From assembly GCF_014656435.1 (NCBI RefSeq), contig NZ_BNCK01000004.1, positions 372,001 through 436,000 of the forward strand: a stretch of DNA of 64,000 nt, given 5' to 3'. The translations under genes and the position numbers were made by a program. The notes below the pieces were generated by a model. The model had not been told where the DNA came from. It did no database searches and saw only the letters and a program-made list of their open reading frames with translations. Numbering within the stretch: position 1 is the stretch's first letter; every line of letters begins with the position of its first letter. Below, piece after piece: positions 54,161 through 64,000 of this stretch. This stretch comes from Thalassotalea marina (GTDB lineage: Bacteria > Pseudomonadota > Gammaproteobacteria > Enterobacterales > Alteromonadaceae).

Positions 54161-54859
54161 CTATTTAGCACCTGAGGCATTTGTTATTTTTTCATTGGCA
54201 AATGCAAGAATCTGACTGACCACTTCATCAATAGAAAGTTCAGTAGAATCAATAGTTAACGCACCTTCTGCAGGCACAAGCGGAGCAACTGTTCTGTTTT
54301 GATCTCGCTCATCTCTTTGACGTATGTCGTCCAAAAGGCGCCCGATTTTAACATCATAGCCCTTCGCTTTCAACTGATTATATCGGCGATGTGCACGTTC
54401 TTCAGCTGTCGCGGTTAAAAATACTTTCACTGGTGCATCAACAAACACAACGGTGCCCATGTCTCGGCCATCTGCGACAAGTCCAGGTGCAAGCCTAAAT
54501 GCTCGCTGGCGTCTCAACAGTGCTTCACGAACTCGAGGAAAGGCCGCAACTTGTGATGCAATAGCGCCAATCTCTTCTGTACGTATAGTATCGGTGACGT
54601 CTTCACCTTCTAAGATGACTTTACTGTTGCCTTCACTGCTAATATTAAACTGTACATCTAAATGTGCCGCGATAGGGATTAACGCTTCTTCATCGTCAGT
54701 AGCAATGTGGTGATATTCAGTGGCCACAGCCAATACTCGGTATATCGCACCACTATCTAATAAATGCCACCCTAAGCGCTCAGCTACTAAACGCGCTGCA
54801 GTTCCTTTACCAGCACCACTGGGACCGTCAATCGTGATCACTGGAGCGTTTTGCTGCAT
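54161..54859 (-). CDS. cmk: Cytidylate kinase
   Basis: 232 residues; phosphorylates CMP and dCMP. P-loop [15 protein letters not shown] (about 9-23), GRDMGTVVF and [16 protein letters not shown] with the late RDERDQNR block typical of Cmk. It sits between aroA (85 bases) and rpsA, the common gammaproteobacterial order. Confidence 0.97.
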   Translation of the reverse strand: MQQNAPVITIDGPSGAGKGTAARLVAERLGWHLLDSGAIYRVLAVATEYHHIATDDEEALIPIAAHLDVQFNISSEGNSKVILEGEDVTDTIRTEEIGAIASQVAAFPRVREALLRRQRAFRLAPGLVADGRDMGTVVFVDAPVKVFLTATAEERAHRRYNQLKAKGYDVKIGRLLDDIRQRDERDQNRTVAPLVPAEGALTIDSTELSIDEVVSQILAFANEKITNASGAK

Positions 54860-54944
54860 ACATTTATCTCCTTTAGTCGAAAATCGGCGGCATTATAAGG
54901 GATTTGTCTGGCAAAATCGCGTAAAAATTTATTTTGTTCACGTA

Positions 54945-56225
54945 TTAGCATGAAACTTGTTCAAGTTTGTCAAAGTAATCCGGGAACGTTTTTGCTGTGC
55001 ATTTAGGGTCGTTAATGGTAACTGGAGTGTCACTTAGAGCCACTAACGAAAAACACATAGCTACACGATGATCGTTATAAGTATCGATTTCTGCATGTAC
55101 TATTTCACTTGGTGGTGTAACTGTGATGAAGTCTTCACCCTCAATAACTTCCGCGCCTACTTTTCTTAGCTCAGTTGCCATTGCTGCTAATCTGTCTGTT
55201 TCTTTAACACGCCAGTTATAGATATTTCTGATACTAGTCGTACCTTTAGCAAACAACGCTGTAGTGGCTATCGTCATCGCTGCATCTGGAATATGGTTCA
55301 TGTCCATATCTACGGCAGTTAACGGTTTACCAATCACTGTTATTGACTCATCATGCCATATAACCTCTGCACCCATTTTTTCTAGAACATCTGCAAAATG
55401 TTTATCACCTTGAACACTGAGCTTACCTACACCGTGAACAGTTATCTCACCGCCTTTAATAGCACCTGCGGCTAAAAAATAAGACGCAGATGAAGCATCA
55501 CCTTCAACCATGTAACGTTCAACGGCTTGATATGATTGACCGCCTTTAACGTTAAACGATTGGTAATTATTGTTTTCAACGTAAACACCAAAACGTTCCA
55601 TGATATTTAAAGTAATATCTATGTATGGCTTAGACACTAACTCACCGTCGATATGAATTTCAGTATCGTTGCCAAGTAGCGGTGTGATCATCAAAATGGC
55701 CGTCAAGAACTGACTAGAAATAGAACCATCAATAGACACTTTGTCACCAGCTAAAGCTTTACCAGTTATTTTTACTGGCGGATATTCTGGAGTTTCTAAG
55801 TATTGAATATCAGCACTCAATTGAGCTAATGCATCGACTAAATGACCAATTGGTCTTTCTTTCATTCGAGGTTCGCCCGTTAGAACAAATTCGCCATCAC
55901 TAGCGGCCAAAGCAGCACATAAAGGTCTCATCGCGGTGCCAGCATTACCAAGGTATAGTTCTACCGGTTCTTTTGTTGAAAAAAATCCATTAACGCCAGT
56001 AACTTCACATTCTGTACCACACTCACTTAAACGGTATTCTACCCCTAAAAGTTTAAGTGCATTTAACATGTGTTTAATATCATCACTGACCAACAAGTTT
56101 GTTATTTTGGTTGTACCATGAGCAAGTGCTGCGATTAACAACGCTCTATTTGACAAACTTTTAGATCCCGGCAAAAAAACTTCACCGTTGATTTTTTTAA
56201 TTGGATTAAGCGTAAGTTGCTCCAT
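54945..56225 (-). CDS. aroA: EPSP synthase (3-phosphoshikimate 1-carboxyvinyltransferase)
   Basis: 426 residues; sixth step of the shikimate pathway. [13 protein letters not shown] (about 18-31) and [14 protein letters not shown] (about 91-104) mark the class I (glyphosate-sensitive type) enzyme. [39 protein letters not shown] and [19 protein letters not shown] are complete. The start codon abuts the serC stop with no gap, so translation is probably coupled. Confidence 0.97.
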   Translation of the reverse strand: MEQLTLNPIKKINGEVFLPGSKSLSNRALLIAALAHGTTKITNLLVSDDIKHMLNALKLLGVEYRLSECGTECEVTGVNGFFSTKEPVELYLGNAGTAMRPLCAALAASDGEFVLTGEPRMKERPIGHLVDALAQLSADIQYLETPEYPPVKITGKALAGDKVSIDGSISSQFLTAILMITPLLGNDTEIHIDGELVSKPYIDITLNIMERFGVYVENNNYQSFNVKGGQSYQAVERYMVEGDASSASYFLAAGAIKGGEITVHGVGKLSVQGDKHFADVLEKMGAEVIWHDESITVIGKPLTAVDMDMNHIPDAAMTIATTALFAKGTTSIRNIYNWRVKETDRLAAMATELRKVGAEVIEGEDFITVTPPSEIVHAEIDTYNDHRVAMCFSLVALSDTPVTINDPKCTAKTFPDYFDKLEQVSC

Positions 56226-57311
56226 TTAGCGATTACCTTCTTCAAATTTTTTCATAAATGCGACCAGTTTTTGAACACCTTCAAAAGGCATCGCATTGTA
56301 AATGCTAGCGCGCATACCACCTACAATACGGTGGCCTTTTAACGCTACCAACCCTTCAGCTTCAGCTTGCTCTAAAAAGGCGTCATTGAGTGATTCATCC
56401 GCCAACCAAAAAGGCACGTTCATTCGGCTTCTAAATTGCGAGTCGATGTTGTTAAGATAAAACGAGCTGTTATCGACATATTGGTAAATTAATGCCGCTT
56501 TATCAGCATTGACTTTTTCAACTGCAGATACACCGCCAATTGATTCTAACCACTCAAACACTAAACCTGCTAAATACCAAGCATATGTTGGCGGCGTGTT
56601 GTACATAGAATCGTTATCTGCAGCGGTCTTATAGTTCATGATACACGGGGTATCAACTCGGGCTTTACCTAGCAAGTCTTCCCGAACAATTACGATTGTT
56701 AAGCCTGAAGGACCAATGTTTTTTTGTGCGCCCGCGTATATTAAGCCAAATTTTGTCACATCAATATGATGAGATAAGATAGTTGAAGACATATCAGCGA
56801 CTATCGGCACTCCATCAAACTCGGGAATATCAAAAATTTCGATACCATCAACAGTTTCATTAGGGCAATAATGCACATAGGCTGCATCACTTGAGACCTG
56901 CCATTCATTAAAAGGCTTGACCGATTTTATTCCTTCGCTTTCATCAATAGCATTGATAACATTAATTTTACCAAAATTAGCTGCTTCCTTAGCGGCTGCC
57001 TCAGACCAAGAGCCTGTAACAACATAATCGGCATGCTGACCTTGCGGTAATAAATTCAATGGTACTGCTGAAAACTGCCCTCTTCCGCCACCATGGCAAA
57101 ATAAAACTTTATAGTTGTCAGGAATGTGCATCAATTGACGAAGCCTCTCTTCAGCCTTGGCAGTTAAGGCCATAAACTCTTTACTTCTATGGCTTAGCTC
57201 CATAACCGAACAGCCGGTATTTTGCCAATTAATAAACTCTTGCTGCGCTTTTGCCATTACAGGAGTTGGCAACATGGCAGGGCCAGCACAAAAATTATAA
57301 ACAACAGACAT
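56226..57311 (-). CDS. serC: Phosphoserine aminotransferase
   Basis: 361 residues from ATG 57311 ([15 protein letters not shown]), which matches the family start and has GAGGG upstream. The longer frame to 57377 would run through the gyrA terminator. Fold-type I PLP enzyme acting in serine and pyridoxine synthesis. [17 protein letters not shown], the PLP-Lys region [13 protein letters not shown] (about 193-205) and the C-terminal [11 protein letters not shown] are seen. In pseudomonads pheA and tyrA intervene between serC and aroA; here they do not. Confidence 0.97.
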   Translation of the reverse strand: MSVVYNFCAGPAMLPTPVMAKAQQEFINWQNTGCSVMELSHRSKEFMALTAKAEERLRQLMHIPDNYKVLFCHGGGRGQFSAVPLNLLPQGQHADYVVTGSWSEAAAKEAANFGKINVINAIDESEGIKSVKPFNEWQVSSDAAYVHYCPNETVDGIEIFDIPEFDGVPIVADMSSTILSHHIDVTKFGLIYAGAQKNIGPSGLTIVIVREDLLGKARVDTPCIMNYKTAADNDSMYNTPPTYAWYLAGLVFEWLESIGGVSAVEKVNADKAALIYQYVDNSSFYLNNIDSQFRSRMNVPFWLADESLNDAFLEQAEAEGLVALKGHRIVGGMRASIYNAMPFEGVQKLVAFMKKFEEGNR

Positions 57312-57336
57312 GCTAAAATTACCCTCAAATTTAATC

Positions 57337-57368
57337 AAAAAAAATAGGCGGTAAATACCGCCTATTTT
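57337..57368 (-). terminator. Intrinsic terminator after gyrA
   Basis: AAATAGGCGGT / ACCGCCTATTT with a 4-nt loop and an A/T run giving T's on the minus strand, 19 bases past the gyrA stop. Confidence 0.88.
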
Positions 57369-57386
57369 GCTAAACACTTGCGGTGA

Positions 57387-60095
57387 TTATTCTTCATCAC
57401 CGGTGCTGAGTTCACTTTCATCTTCACTTGACTCAACACTTTGCTCTGCTATCGCAGCGGGTTCAGTAGGCTCGCCCTCTTCACCTTCGATGAATTCTTC
57501 GGTTTCTTCAACCTCGTCAATGCGTTGTAACGCAACAACATGCTCATCGTCAGCGGTTCGAATAATTCGAACACCTTGAGTATTACGACCAATGACACTT
57601 ACTTCATTAACACGCGTACGAACTAACGTACCGTTATCAGTAATAAGCATTATTTCGTCGTTATCCTCAACTTGCACCGCTCCAACAACTTTACCGTTAC
57701 GCTCGCTCACTTTGATCGACACAACACCTTTAGTTGCACGGCTCTTCGCTGGATATTCTGCTAGTGCAGTTCGCTTACCGTAACCGTTTTCAGTAACTGT
57801 TAATACCGCACCATCGTTCTTAGGTACGATTAATGAAACTACACGTTGATCGCCTTCTAGCTTAATACCACGTACACCCGTAGCAGTACGTCCCATAGGA
57901 CGAAGCGCTTGCATTGGCTCTCCCGTTTCAGGGTCTATTTTTACTTCGCCAGTTTCGCTATCGCGTTGCAATTCATTAAAGCGAACAACTTTACCTTCGT
58001 CAGAGAACAACATGATGTCGTTAGTGCCATCGGTAATATCAACACCAATTAGCGTATCATCATCACGTAGGTTTAACGCAATAATACCGTTAGCACGTTG
58101 GTTAGAGTATGCTGTTAATGGCGTTTTCTTAACCGTACCAGAAGCCGTTGCCATGACAATATACTTGCCTTCTTCGTATTCTCGTACTGGTAAAATTGCC
58201 GTAATGCGCTCTTCACTTTCCAATGGCAACAAGTTAACAATTGGACGACCTCTTGCCGTTCTACTAGCTAGTGGTAATTGATACACTTTCAGCCAATAAA
58301 GTTTACCGCGGTTTGAGAAACACAATATCGTATCGTGAGTGTTAGCAACTAATAAACGTTCAATGAAGTCTTCTTCCTTCATCTTAGTTGCAGCTTTACC
58401 TTTACCACCACGTCGTTGTGCTTGATAATCAGTTAACGCTTGGTACTTAACGTAACCCTCGTTAGACAAGGTCACAACAACATCTTCTTCATTAATTAAA
58501 TCTTCAAGATTTAAATCATGAGATGCATTGGTAATTTCCGTGCGGCGTTCATCGCCAAAGTCATTGCGAATCGCTTCAAGTTCTTCTTTAATCACTTCCA
58601 TCAATCGCGCAGGACTTTCAAGAATGTGCAATAACTCTGCAATGATGTCTAATAACTCTTTGTACTCGTTTAGAATTTTTTCGTGTTCTAAACCAGATAA
58701 CTTATAAAGTTGTAAATCTACAATCGCTTTAGCTTGTTCAGGCGTAAGGTAGTATAAACCGTCGCGGATACCATACTCAGGCTCTAGCCATTCTGGACGT
58801 GCTGCGTCAGTACCTGCTGTTTCCAACATGGCAGCAACATTACCAAGCGCCCAACCTTGAGCAACAAGCTTCTCTTCTGCTTCTTTACGGTTAGCAGAGC
58901 TTTTCACTAGCTCGATAACAGGATCGATATTAGCTAAGGCAATAGATAAACCTTCTAAGATATGAGCTCTATCTCTCGCTTTACGTAATTCATAGATGGT
59001 TCTGCGTGTCACTACTTCACGGCGGTGAAGTACAAAGGCTTCAAGCATTTCTTTTAAGTTAAATAGCTTAGGTTGACCGTTAGTCAACGCAACCATATTC
59101 AATCCAAAAGACACTTGCATTTGAGTTAACTTGTACAAGTTGTTTAATACAACTTCACCAACTTCACCACGCTTGATTTCAATAACCATGCGCATACCGT
59201 CTTTGTCAGACTCATCACGCAGTGCAGAAATACCTTCAAGACGTTTTTCTTTGACCAATTCGGCCATTTTTTCAATCAGGCGAGCTTTGTTAACTTGGTA
59301 AGGTAGTTCATGAACAATAATGGTTTCTTTACCAGATTTTTCATCAACTTCAATTTCAGCTCTTGCACGAATATTGATTTTACCACGACCGGTTTTGTAG
59401 GCTTCTAATATACCTGCTCGGCCACTAATAATACCGGCCGTTGGAAAGTCTGGACCCGGAATATATTCAATCAGTTCGTCGATTGTAATATCGTCGTTAT
59501 CAATTAACGCTAAACAACCATCAATAACTTCCGTTAAGTTATGTGGTGGAATGTTAGTTGCCATACCAACAGCAATACCTGAAGTACCATTAACTAACAG
59601 GTTTGGAATACGTGTAGGCATTACCGATGGAATATGTTCTGTGCCGTCATAGTTAGGCACAAAATCAACGGTTTCTTTATCCAGATCAGCTAGAATTGAA
59701 TGCGAAATTTTTGCCATACGGATTTCCGTATAACGCATCGCAGCTGCAGAGTCACCGTCAACTGAACCGAAGTTACCTTGCCCATCAACTAGCATATATC
59801 GCATAGAGAATGGTTGAGCCAAACGTACAATAGTATCGTAAACAGCCGTGTCACCATGTGGGTGATATTTACCGATTACGTCACCAACAACACGTGCTGA
59901 CTTTTTGTAAGGCTTGTTATAGTCGTTGCCCAATACATTCATTGCATATAGTACGCGGCGATGTACAGGCTTTAGTCCGTCTCTTACATCAGGAAGTGCA
60001 CGCCCTACGATTACACTCATCGCGTAATCTAAATAGGAACTTTTCAGCTCGTCCTCAATATTGACAGGAAGTATTTCTTTTGCCAGATCGGTCAT
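57387..60095 (-). CDS. gyrA: DNA gyrase subunit A
   Basis: 902 residues (E. coli 875). The N-terminal breakage-reunion domain follows E. coli residue by residue through Tyr122 ([10 protein letters not shown]). The quinolone region reads [10 protein letters not shown], so Thr at position 83 and Asp at 87; Thr83 also occurs as the natural residue in some relatives. The GyrA-box QRRGGKG and the six-bladed C-terminal DNA-wrapping domain are present. The last 45 residues are very acidic ([16 protein letters not shown]..., ending STGDEE), a tail known in E. coli to modulate wrapping. Confidence 0.98.
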   Translation of the reverse strand: MTDLAKEILPVNIEDELKSSYLDYAMSVIVGRALPDVRDGLKPVHRRVLYAMNVLGNDYNKPYKKSARVVGDVIGKYHPHGDTAVYDTIVRLAQPFSMRYMLVDGQGNFGSVDGDSAAAMRYTEIRMAKISHSILADLDKETVDFVPNYDGTEHIPSVMPTRIPNLLVNGTSGIAVGMATNIPPHNLTEVIDGCLALIDNDDITIDELIEYIPGPDFPTAGIISGRAGILEAYKTGRGKINIRARAEIEVDEKSGKETIIVHELPYQVNKARLIEKMAELVKEKRLEGISALRDESDKDGMRMVIEIKRGEVGEVVLNNLYKLTQMQVSFGLNMVALTNGQPKLFNLKEMLEAFVLHRREVVTRRTIYELRKARDRAHILEGLSIALANIDPVIELVKSSANRKEAEEKLVAQGWALGNVAAMLETAGTDAARPEWLEPEYGIRDGLYYLTPEQAKAIVDLQLYKLSGLEHEKILNEYKELLDIIAELLHILESPARLMEVIKEELEAIRNDFGDERRTEITNASHDLNLEDLINEEDVVVTLSNEGYVKYQALTDYQAQRRGGKGKAATKMKEEDFIERLLVANTHDTILCFSNRGKLYWLKVYQLPLASRTARGRPIVNLLPLESEERITAILPVREYEEGKYIVMATASGTVKKTPLTAYSNQRANGIIALNLRDDDTLIGVDITDGTNDIMLFSDEGKVVRFNELQRDSETGEVKIDPETGEPMQALRPMGRTATGVRGIKLEGDQRVVSLIVPKNDGAVLTVTENGYGKRTALAEYPAKSRATKGVVSIKVSERNGKVVGAVQVEDNDEIMLITDNGTLVRTRVNEVSVIGRNTQGVRIIRTADDEHVVALQRIDEVEETEEFIEGEEGEPTEPAAIAEQSVESSEDESELSTGDEE

Positions 60096-60412
60096 AAATC
60101 GACAGTATCCCTAAATGTATATCTTGGAAATTATTATTTTAAGGCGAAATGATAATTGGAAATTCGATATTACTATCTCACCGTTTGACCTGCCATTTTG
60201 CGCGGGTTGCAGATTTATTTCAAGGAATTATTACATGATAATAAAATTTTAACTAAACCAATGAAAAGTCGGGCTTTATTCTTGATGCAAAAATAGACGA
60301 TTGGCGTGCCTTAAATGATAAAGCCCAAATTGAGTGATATTTAAACGTTGGGTTTTTATGGTTTAAATTTTTATACTTTTTTGTCTTTTAAGATAAAGCA
60401 CGACATTCGTTT
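60096..60412. other. 317-bp gap between gyrA and the DUF962 gene
   Basis: No gene seen. It holds the putative gyrA promoter and two competing pairings on the plus strand: GGGCTTTAT (60271-60279) with ATAAAGCCC (60318-60326), and AAGCCCAA (60321-60328) with TTGGGTTT (60348-60355), the latter followed by T's. Confidence 0.6.
60195..60223 (-). promoter_or_regulatory. Putative gyrA promoter
   Basis: Minus-strand TTGAAA (60218-60223) and CAAAAT (60195-60200) with a 17-base spacer, about 100 bases before the gyrA ATG. By eye only. Confidence 0.4.
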
Positions 60413-60940
60413 TTATTGATTTTTTTCAAAAGCACGGCGCTTTTCAATCGCTAGCTGGTGCACTTGTTGTTCTAATGTTTTGTTTCCACCAAACTTAAAA
60501 TAGATTTCTGCCAACAAAAATAATGGCCCGATAAATAGCTGATTAAGATCGTCAATAAAAGCCGGCTTTGCTTTTTCATACGCATGACCAATAAATTGAA
60601 ATATCCACCCCGTAATAAATGCTATTAATGCTATTACCATGGGCCATTCAGTTGCAGGCACCCAAGTTGCACTGTAGACAATAGGACCAAAAATTAAAAT
60701 AGCCATCAAAGCTAAAGGCCTTGATAACACTACATAATATAGCAAGACACAATAGGCCACTATCGACATTAAGGTTATGCCTACAGTGAAGTGCTTTGTT
60801 GACAGTTCAAAGCCTACCATAGACAAAACAATAGCGATTGACCAAATAATGAGAGGAATGCCAACAAAATGTGTTTTAACGTTTGATTTATTTAAGTGAA
60901 CACTTTTGTAGGTAGATAATTGTTCTAATAAAGATTTCAT
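60413..60940 (-). CDS. DUF962/Mpo1-like membrane protein
   Basis: 175 residues with four to five membrane helices. YKSVHLNKSNVKTHFVGIPLIIWS near the N terminus and FIGHAYEKAKPAFIDDLNQLFIGPLFLLAEIYF near the C terminus carry the conserved His/Asn residues of the DUF962/Mpo1 family. The yeast member is an Fe2+-dependent dioxygenase in alpha-oxidation of 2-hydroxy fatty acids; the bacterial role is not established. A single gene between gyrA and the divergent ubiG. Confidence 0.85.
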   Translation of the reverse strand: MKSLLEQLSTYKSVHLNKSNVKTHFVGIPLIIWSIAIVLSMVGFELSTKHFTVGITLMSIVAYCVLLYYVVLSRPLALMAILIFGPIVYSATWVPATEWPMVIALIAFITGWIFQFIGHAYEKAKPAFIDDLNQLFIGPLFLLAEIYFKFGGNKTLEQQVHQLAIEKRRAFEKNQ

Positions 60941-61082
60941 TGTGTCTCGACAAAAACACTAATACATAGGTATTAAGTTATTGTTTAACGCGCTCTTCGT
61001 CAACCAAAGTACTTAAAATGACTAACGAAATAGATCCTTTTCGTTTACAATGCGGCTTTTGTTTTATTTAGCCTCGAATACT

Positions 61083-61793
61083 ATGACCGATTCATTAAAT
61101 GTAAATCCCGAAGAAATAGCTAAATTCGAAAAAATCGCGCAAACATGGTGGGATCTCGAAGGTGACTTTAAACCTTTGCATCAAATTAATCCGATCAGAA
61201 GACAATTTATCATTCAGCACTGTCATGATTTATTTGACAAAAATATCATTGATGTGGGCTGTGGCGGTGGCATTCTAGCTGAAAGCCTAGCAAAGTTAGG
61301 CGCCAATGTAACCGGTATTGATATGGGTGAAGAGCCGCTTAATGTTGCAAAACTTCATGCATTAGAAGCGGGTGTAAAATTGGACTACCAACAAATAACC
61401 GCTGAACAGCAAGCGTTAAAGAACCCCGAAAAATACGATATTGTTACCTGTATGGAAATGTTAGAACACGTGCCAGAACCTGCATCAGTTGTTCAAGCAT
61501 GTGCCAGCATGGTAAAGCCTGGTGGCTATGTATTTTTCTCTACGTTGAACAAAACAACCAAAGCCTACTTGCTGGCAATACTTGCAGCTGAAAAGATTTT
61601 CAAACTTGTACCAGACGGTACCCATGAACATGATAAATTCATCCGCCCATCAACACTTATCGGCTGGGCTGAGCAATATGGATTGAAATGTATCGATGCA
61701 GCAGGCATTCACTATAATCCTCTGACTGAAAACCATAAGTTAATTGAGTCACTTGATGTTAACTACATTCTTTGTTGTCAAAAAGTGGAATAG
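61083..61793 (+). CDS. ubiG: Ubiquinone biosynthesis O-methyltransferase UbiG
   Basis: 236 residues from ATG 61083 ([27 protein letters not shown]), the usual UbiG N terminus; the upstream ATG 61050 adds a non-conserved leader. Class I SAM methyltransferase with [20 protein letters not shown] (motif I) and [10 protein letters not shown]. It performs both O-methylations of ubiquinone synthesis at the inner membrane. Divergent from gyrA, as in E. coli, and 3 bases before the HAD gene. Confidence 0.97.
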   Translation: MTDSLNVNPEEIAKFEKIAQTWWDLEGDFKPLHQINPIRRQFIIQHCHDLFDKNIIDVGCGGGILAESLAKLGANVTGIDMGEEPLNVAKLHALEAGVKLDYQQITAEQQALKNPEKYDIVTCMEMLEHVPEPASVVQACASMVKPGGYVFFSTLNKTTKAYLLAILAAEKIFKLVPDGTHEHDKFIRPSTLIGWAEQYGLKCIDAAGIHYNPLTENHKLIESLDVNYILCCQKVE

Positions 61794-61796
61794 CCA

Positions 61797-62456
61797 ATGC
61801 AGTCTAAAAGTATTAAAGCCGTTTTGTTTGATTTAGATGGTACCTTGCTTGATACCGCTGACGATTTAGGATCAGCATTAAATCATGTACTTGAGCAGCA
61901 TAACCTGCCAACAGTTACACCAGAGGCATACCGCCCTATTGCCTCTAACGGCGCAAAAGGTTTGCTAGAGCTTGGTTTTGCGGAACAACTCTCAAAGTTT
62001 AACTTTGATCAATTGCGAGAACAGTTTCTTGATTATTATCAAAACAATATCGCACAAAAAACCTCGCTCTATGGCGGTGTTCCTGCATTACTTGAAACCT
62101 TGAACTCAAATAATATTGCATGGGGTGTTGTAACCAACAAGCCAGAATACCTCACGACACTTTTGTTACCATATTTCGACGAGTTTACCGCTTCACAAAT
62201 CATGGTTGGTGGCGATACGCTAACACAGCGTAAACCTCATCCTGCACCACTTTTATACGCAGCGCAGGCAATATCCATTGCACCTGAGCAATGCTTATAT
62301 GTCGGAGATGCGCTCAGAGATATAGAAGCCGGTAACGCTGCCAATATGACAACTGTAATTGCAGAATGGGGTTATATAAAAGAAGACGAAAATTTATCAC
62401 TCTGGCAGGCTGATTTTAGTTGTAAAAAACCACAGGAAATACTGTCGTTTATTTAA
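61797..62456 (+). CDS. HAD-family phosphatase (Gph/MupP type)
   Basis: 219 residues. HAD motifs: FDLDGTLLDTADDL (I, Asp nucleophile about 12), VVTNKP (II), the Lys in TQRKPHPAPLL (III) and YVGDALRDIEAG (IV). The cap lies between I and II (C1 type). In Pseudomonas the gene downstream of ubiG is mupP (N-acetylmuramate-6-phosphate phosphatase of peptidoglycan recycling); phosphoglycolate phosphatase Gph has the same motifs. Position favours MupP, sequence alone does not decide. Three bases separate it from ubiG, so the two are co-transcribed. Confidence 0.85.
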   Translation: MQSKSIKAVLFDLDGTLLDTADDLGSALNHVLEQHNLPTVTPEAYRPIASNGAKGLLELGFAEQLSKFNFDQLREQFLDYYQNNIAQKTSLYGGVPALLETLNSNNIAWGVVTNKPEYLTTLLLPYFDEFTASQIMVGGDTLTQRKPHPAPLLYAAQAISIAPEQCLYVGDALRDIEAGNAANMTTVIAEWGYIKEDENLSLWQADFSCKKPQEILSFI

Positions 62457-62719
62457 CGAACAAGGTGTTCACAAATAAAACAACATAGCTATACCATTGT
62501 TTTTATTAGTTTATATTTTTCATATTACTTTTAGTAATATGAAACTAACAATAAAAACTAAAATAATTCTATTAGGAAAAAAAAAGACAAAATAATGATT
62601 GCGTTTTGAATAATTCAATTTCGAAAATAGTTACTCAGTTAGTCACTACTAACAAAAAAATTTTGGTATTTATCCTTAAATTTTTAATGGCTTTTTTAGG
62701 GGTTGCATTGCATTCTAAA

Positions 62720-62735
62720 CCTCATTATCTTGTGA
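62720..62735 (+). promoter_or_regulatory. NrdR-like box 1 upstream of nrdA
   Basis: CCTCATTATCTTGTGA; the right half TATCTTGTG equals that of enterobacterial NrdR boxes. It is 32 bp (three helical turns) from box 2, the spacing known for NrdR pairs. Confidence 0.65.
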
Positions 62736-62741
62736 TTAGAT

Positions 62742-62770
62742 TTGAACTTACCCCCTAGATATTGTGTATT
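62742..62770 (+). promoter_or_regulatory. Putative nrdA promoter
   Basis: TTGAAC (62742-62747) and TGTATT (62765-62770) with a 17-base spacer; NrdR-like box 2 covers the spacer and start of the -10, which fits repression. Confidence 0.4.
62752..62767 (+). promoter_or_regulatory. NrdR-like box 2 upstream of nrdA
   Basis: CCCCTAGATATTGTGT; its reverse complement begins ACACAATATCTAG, close to the NrdR consensus. In phase with box 1. Confidence 0.7.
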
Positions 62771-62844
62771 GACCATTTGTTAAGCACTAGGGAGTATTAA
62801 AGTCAAAGAACTAAAATAAGCAAAAATAAATATACAGGTTTTTC

Positions 62845-64000
62845 ATGAACAACAACCTTTTTGTAACCAAGCGTAACGGCGAAAAAGAACCCATCGATTT
62901 AGAGAAAATTCATAAAGTTATCGCGTGGGCCGCAGAAGAATTAGATAATGTATCGGTTTCTCAAGTAGAGCTAAAGTCGCACATCCAATTTTATGATGGT
63001 ATTAAAACATCTGATATTCATGAAACCATTATTAAAGCTGCTGCTGATCTTATTTCTGAGGAAACTCCAGATTATCAGTATTTAGCAGCCCGACTTGCGA
63101 TATTCCACTTAAGAAAAAAAGCTTACGGCCAATTTGAGCCACCTAAACTATATCAACATGTTGTTAAGTTGGTTGAGTCTGGGCGCTATGATCAGCACTT
63201 ACTAGCGGATTACAGTGAAGCAGAATTCGAACAAATGGATCAATTTATTGATCATAGACGCGATTTAAACTTCAGCTACGCTGCTGTAAAACAACTAGAA
63301 GGTAAATATCTAGTTCAAAATCGTGTCACTGGTGAAATTTATGAGAGCGCGCAATTTTTGTATATTTTGGTAGCGGCATGTTTGTTTGCTAAATATCCAA
63401 AAGATGAACGTTTAAGTTATATTGAAGGTTTTTACAATGCAATTTCTACCTTCAAAATCTCACTACCAACACCGATAATGGCTGGTGTAAGAACACCTAC
63501 ACGCCAGTTTTCTTCATGTGTGTTAATTGAATGTGACGACAGCTTAGACTCTATCAACGCCTCTTCTAGTGCCATTGTTAAATACGTATCTCAACGTGCA
63601 GGTATTGGCATTAACGCTGGTAATATCCGTGCACTAGGCAGCGCGATTAGAAATGGTGAAGCATTCCACACAGGATGTATTCCGTTTTACAAGCACTTCC
63701 AAACAGCGGTAAAAAGCTGTTCACAAGGTGGTGTGCGTGGTGGCGCGGCTACCCTATTCTATCCATTATGGCACTTGGAAGTTGAAAGCTTATTAGTACT
63801 AAAAAACAACCGTGGTGTTGAAGAAAACCGCGTTCGCCATTTAGATTATGGTGTGCAATTTAACAAACTGATGTATCAGCGCTTGATTAAAGGTGAACAC
63901 ATTACCTTGTTTAGCCCAAGTGACGTACCTGGTTTATACAATGCGTTCTTTGAAGATCAGCAAAAGTTTGAGCAACTTTACCTTCAATACGAAGCAGATG
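62845..64000 (+). CDS. nrdA: Ribonucleoside-diphosphate reductase alpha subunit NrdA (class Ia), 5' part
   Basis: Open frame from ATG 62845 to the window end (385 complete codons; the usual protein is about 760). It reduces ribonucleoside diphosphates for DNA synthesis together with NrdB, which should follow. The N-terminal ATP-cone (about 5-95: VTKRNGEKEPIDLEKIHKVI) is present, so allosteric activity control by ATP/dATP is expected. The barrel has TPTRQFSSCVLIECDDS with Cys225, the same number as the redox Cys in E. coli NrdA, and QRAGIGINAGNIRALGS. Preceded by two NrdR-like boxes. Confidence 0.96.
   Translation, partial: MNNNLFVTKRNGEKEPIDLEKIHKVIAWAAEELDNVSVSQVELKSHIQFYDGIKTSDIHETIIKAAADLISEETPDYQYLAARLAIFHLRKKAYGQFEPPKLYQHVVKLVESGRYDQHLLADYSEAEFEQMDQFIDHRRDLNFSYAAVKQLEGKYLVQNRVTGEIYESAQFLYILVAACLFAKYPKDERLSYIEGFYNAISTFKISLPTPIMAGVRTPTRQFSSCVLIECDDSLDSINASSSAIVKYVSQRAGIGINAGNIRALGSAIRNGEAFHTGCIPFYKHFQTAVKSCSQGGVRGGAATLFYPLWHLEVESLLVLKNNRGVEENRVRHLDYGVQFNKLMYQRLIKGEHITLFSPSDVPGLYNAFFEDQQKFEQLYLQYEAD

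Larger units (their letters stand above)
62457..62844. other. 388-bp gap between the HAD gene and nrdA
   Basis: No gene seen. It contains an A/T-rich hairpin (arms CATATTACT and AGTAATATG, 62521-62541, with outer TTAGTTT/AAACTAA), and the nrdA control region with two NrdR-like boxes and a putative promoter. Confidence 0.6.

Noticed and set aside
57312-57377. N-terminal extension of SerC
   Set aside because: It overlaps the gyrA terminator and is not part of the conserved SerC N terminus.
60261-60296. 11-codon plus-strand frame (MKSRALFLMQK) before the competing hairpins
   Set aside because: Considered as a leader peptide, but there is no ribosome site and no regulated plus-strand gene downstream.
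1-64000. Mobile elements, CRISPR arrays, tRNA/rRNA genes, toxin-antitoxin or defence islands
   Set aside because: Looked for repeats with regular spacing, transposase-like frames and cloverleaf-like segments; none seen. The region is conserved core genome.

Overview
The window is an ordinary chromosomal segment of a gammaproteobacterium, most likely a marine Alteromonadales member of the Colwelliaceae (Colwellia/Thalassotalea type). The reasons are the low-GC coding sequence, the E. coli- and Pseudomonas-like housekeeping gene orders, and a methylcitrate operon of the AcnD/PrpF type with a GntR regulator. I see no phage, insertion sequence, CRISPR array, tRNA or rRNA. Most genes lie on the minus strand.

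Layout. 1-621 is the 3' end of ccoP (cbb3 oxidase). 0.7-3.7 kb holds a family-2-like glycosyltransferase, miaE and a secreted pyroglutamyl-peptidase-like protein whose nucleophile position is Ser. 4.0-6.6 kb (+) holds asnB and a membrane-anchored coiled-coil protein. 6.7-14.5 kb (-) holds a FapA/DUF342 protein, pyrD and the giant NAD-glutamate dehydrogenase. 14.8-21.6 kb (-) is a DUF1302 / DUF1329 / YCF48-like / RND-MMPL module, which looks like an envelope transport system of unknown substrate. 22-24.8 kb holds pepN with an overlapping DUF2835 gene, followed by an NhaC-family antiporter and then msrC - small orf - proQ - prc (the E. coli yebR-proQ-prc order). 30.2-31.5 kb holds two exported proteins (SIMPL, DUF2057). 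31.6-38.5 kb is the propionate operon gntR-prpB-prpC-acnD-prpF. 39.0-48.9 kb is the fatty-acid/cell-wall/replication cluster yceD-rpmF-plsX-fabD-fabG-acpP-fabF-pabC-mltG-tmk-holB-pilZ-tatD, with maf divergent and fabH absent. 49.6-57.3 kb holds pyrF, lapB, lapA, ihfB, rpsA, cmk, aroA and serC; gyrA follows at 57.4-60.1 kb. A DUF962/Mpo1 gene, then ubiG, a HAD phosphatase and the 5' part of nrdA (+) close the window.

How parts may connect. Envelope lipid metabolism recurs: plsX/fab genes, LapA/LapB (LPS control), the RND/DUF1302 module and the propionate operon. Two non-coding sites carry a FadR-like core: one at the acpP promoter (45343-45359) and one upstream of the DUF1302 module (21972-21982). 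The latter region also has a perfect 22-bp palindrome with an AAAC-N4-GTTT centre like that described for PsrA. This suggests, but does not prove, that the DUF1302/DUF1329/YCF48/RND module is controlled by fatty-acid status.

Other non-coding signals are paired TTGTCGACA operators flanking the prp promoter, paired NrdR-like boxes before nrdA, many intrinsic terminators, and an orphan plus-strand double hairpin ending in a strong terminator at 38978-39039, which is a candidate small RNA. All functional statements rest on motif recognition by eye; no database search was run.
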